A stretch of 64,000 nt of DNA, taken from the NCBI GenBank assembly GCA_964035775.1, contig OZ038314.1:30742836-30806835 (forward strand), given 5' to 3'. Positions within the stretch are counted from its first letter, which is position 1; each line of letters starts with the position of its first letter. A program made the position numbers and the translations under genes. Below are positions 62,501 to 64,000 of the stretch, one piece after another. The DNA is from Osedax frankpressi. Its lineage: Eukaryota > Annelida > Polychaeta > Sabellida > Siboglinidae. The notes under the pieces were generated by a model, which had not been told where the DNA came from, searched no databases, and saw only the letters and a list, made by a program, of their open reading frames with translations.

Positions 62501-63525
62501 TCACTACACCCTCACTATACCCTCACTATACCCTCACTATACCCTCACTATACCCTCACTACACCCTTACTACACCCTCACTACACCCTCACTACACCCT
62601 CACTATACCCTCACTATACCCTCACTACACCCTCACTACCCCCTCACTATACCCTCACTATACCCTCACTATACCCTCACTATACCCTCACTACACCCTT
62701 ACTACACCCTCACTACACCCTCACTACACCCTCACTATACCCTCACTATACCCTCACTACACCCTCACTATACCCTCACTATACCCTCACTATACCCTCA
62801 CTATACCCTCACTACACCCTCACTACACCCTCACTACACCATTACTACAATCTCACTACAATCTCACTACTCCCTCACTATACCCTCACTACACCATTAC
62901 TACACCCTCACTACTCCCTAACTACACCCTTACTACACCCTCACTACAATCTCACTACACCTTCACTACACCCTTACTACACCCTCACTACACCCTCACT
63001 ACAATCTCACTACACCCTCACTACACCCTCACTACACCCTCACTACACCCTCACTATACCCTCACTACAATCTCACTACACCCTCACTATACCCTCACTA
63101 CACCCTCACTACACCCTCACTATACCCTCACTACACCCTCACTACACCCTCACTATACCCTCACTACACCCTCACTACACCCTCACTACACCCTCACTAC
63201 ACCCTCACTACACCCTCACTATACCCTCACTACACCCTCACTACACCCTCACTATACCCTCACTACACCCTCACTACAATCTCACTACACCCTCACTACT
63301 CCCTCACTATACCCTCACTACACCCTCACTACACCCTCACTACACCCTTACTACACCCTCACTACACCCTCACTACACCCTCACTACAATCTCACTACAC
63401 CCTCACTACACCCTCACTACACCCTCACTATACCCTCACAACACCTTCACTACACCCTCACTATACCCTCACTACACCCTCACTACAATCTCGCTACACC
63501 CTCACTACACCCTCACTACACCGAT
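59585..63525. repeat. 3.9-kb G-free 11-bp minisatellite
   Basis: The unit ACCCTCACTAC is repeated about 358 times, with AATCTCACTAC, TCCCTCACTAC and ACCCTCACTAT as the main variants. The plus strand is almost devoid of G. Larger blocks recur: the segment beginning CATGACTACACCCT appears near 60280, 60907, 61181 and 61752. Open frames with an 11-residue period (HPHYTLTTPSL) come from three 11-bp units and are not genes. Confidence 0.97.
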
Positions 63526-64000
63526 CAGTACATACTAAAATAATAAATATATATACTTGAATTTGGTTATTTGCTAGAATCAATGTGTAATAATTTGATA
63601 TAGTTAACTTGATTTAATATTAAGTAAATATTGTAATGCTCCGAGTCATATATAATTTTTATACATATTATGCTTACACGCTAACTAATTTATTATTAAT
63701 TAATATAATTTATTTAAAATGTTTATAATACGGTTTTACTTAAATATTTTAAATATTTTCTATATTTAGACTTATACTTTCATGAATGATGGTTCTTCAT
63801 TGGATACAAGACTTTTTCAATTATTTTTCAAAGCTTGTATTAATATTACAAATTTATATTTATTAATCTTGATATATATCCTTTATCTAAATATATAAAC
63901 TAGAATAATATATAAACTAAATATATAAAAATCAATCTCATTGATTAAAAACCTTATCATTTTTAATTTGTTCATGTTTATGATTATTTTATATCATATT
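63526..64000. other. AT-rich unique DNA
   Basis: Nothing recognisable on either strand. Confidence 0.6.

Overview
The window is very AT-rich eukaryotic DNA. Short coding exons with GT-AG introns, a non-LTR retrotransposon, abundant (AT)n microsatellites and several long minisatellite arrays point to an invertebrate animal. I cannot name the phylum from the sequence. No bacterial, organellar, tRNA or rRNA signature was found.

Four split genes could be rebuilt by hand, with codon phase agreeing at nearly every junction. (1) Minus strand, 5260-481: an FBXO16-type F-box protein in nine exons. Its fourth intron is almost entirely a 14-bp minisatellite that runs up to the 3' splice site. (2) Minus strand, 10716-9093: a very divergent STIM-like protein in four exons (signal peptide, CX6C pair, EF-hand, hidden EF-hand, SAM-like region, one membrane span) that stops about 37 residues after the membrane span and so lacks the STIM cytosolic coiled-coil region. 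(3) Plus strand, 16135-23767: a CYP46 (cholesterol 24-hydroxylase) type cytochrome P450 in fourteen recognisable exons, missing only its start exon. Its first visible intron holds a 39-bp minisatellite. (4) Minus strand, 26952-25011: a putative four-span membrane protein with a Pro/Ala/Tyr-rich tail, 5' exon not found. The genes show no evident functional link.

LINE remnants lie at about 5770-7510 (reverse transcriptase and 3' end) and about 12090-12960 (probably an upstream part of the same family). Between them are AT-rich spacers with two foldback or inverted-repeat structures.

The right half is dominated by tandem DNA. A 25.5-kb satellite (29745-55255) is built from 18-bp and 21-bp monomers that differ by one ATT triplet, and it shows nested higher-order duplications of 240, 303, 774 and 2347 bp and larger. 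It is followed by a 17-bp array (55600-55950) and a 3.9-kb, nearly G-free 11-bp array (59585-63525). Long open frames across these arrays arise because the repeat units lack stops; I do not regard them as established genes.
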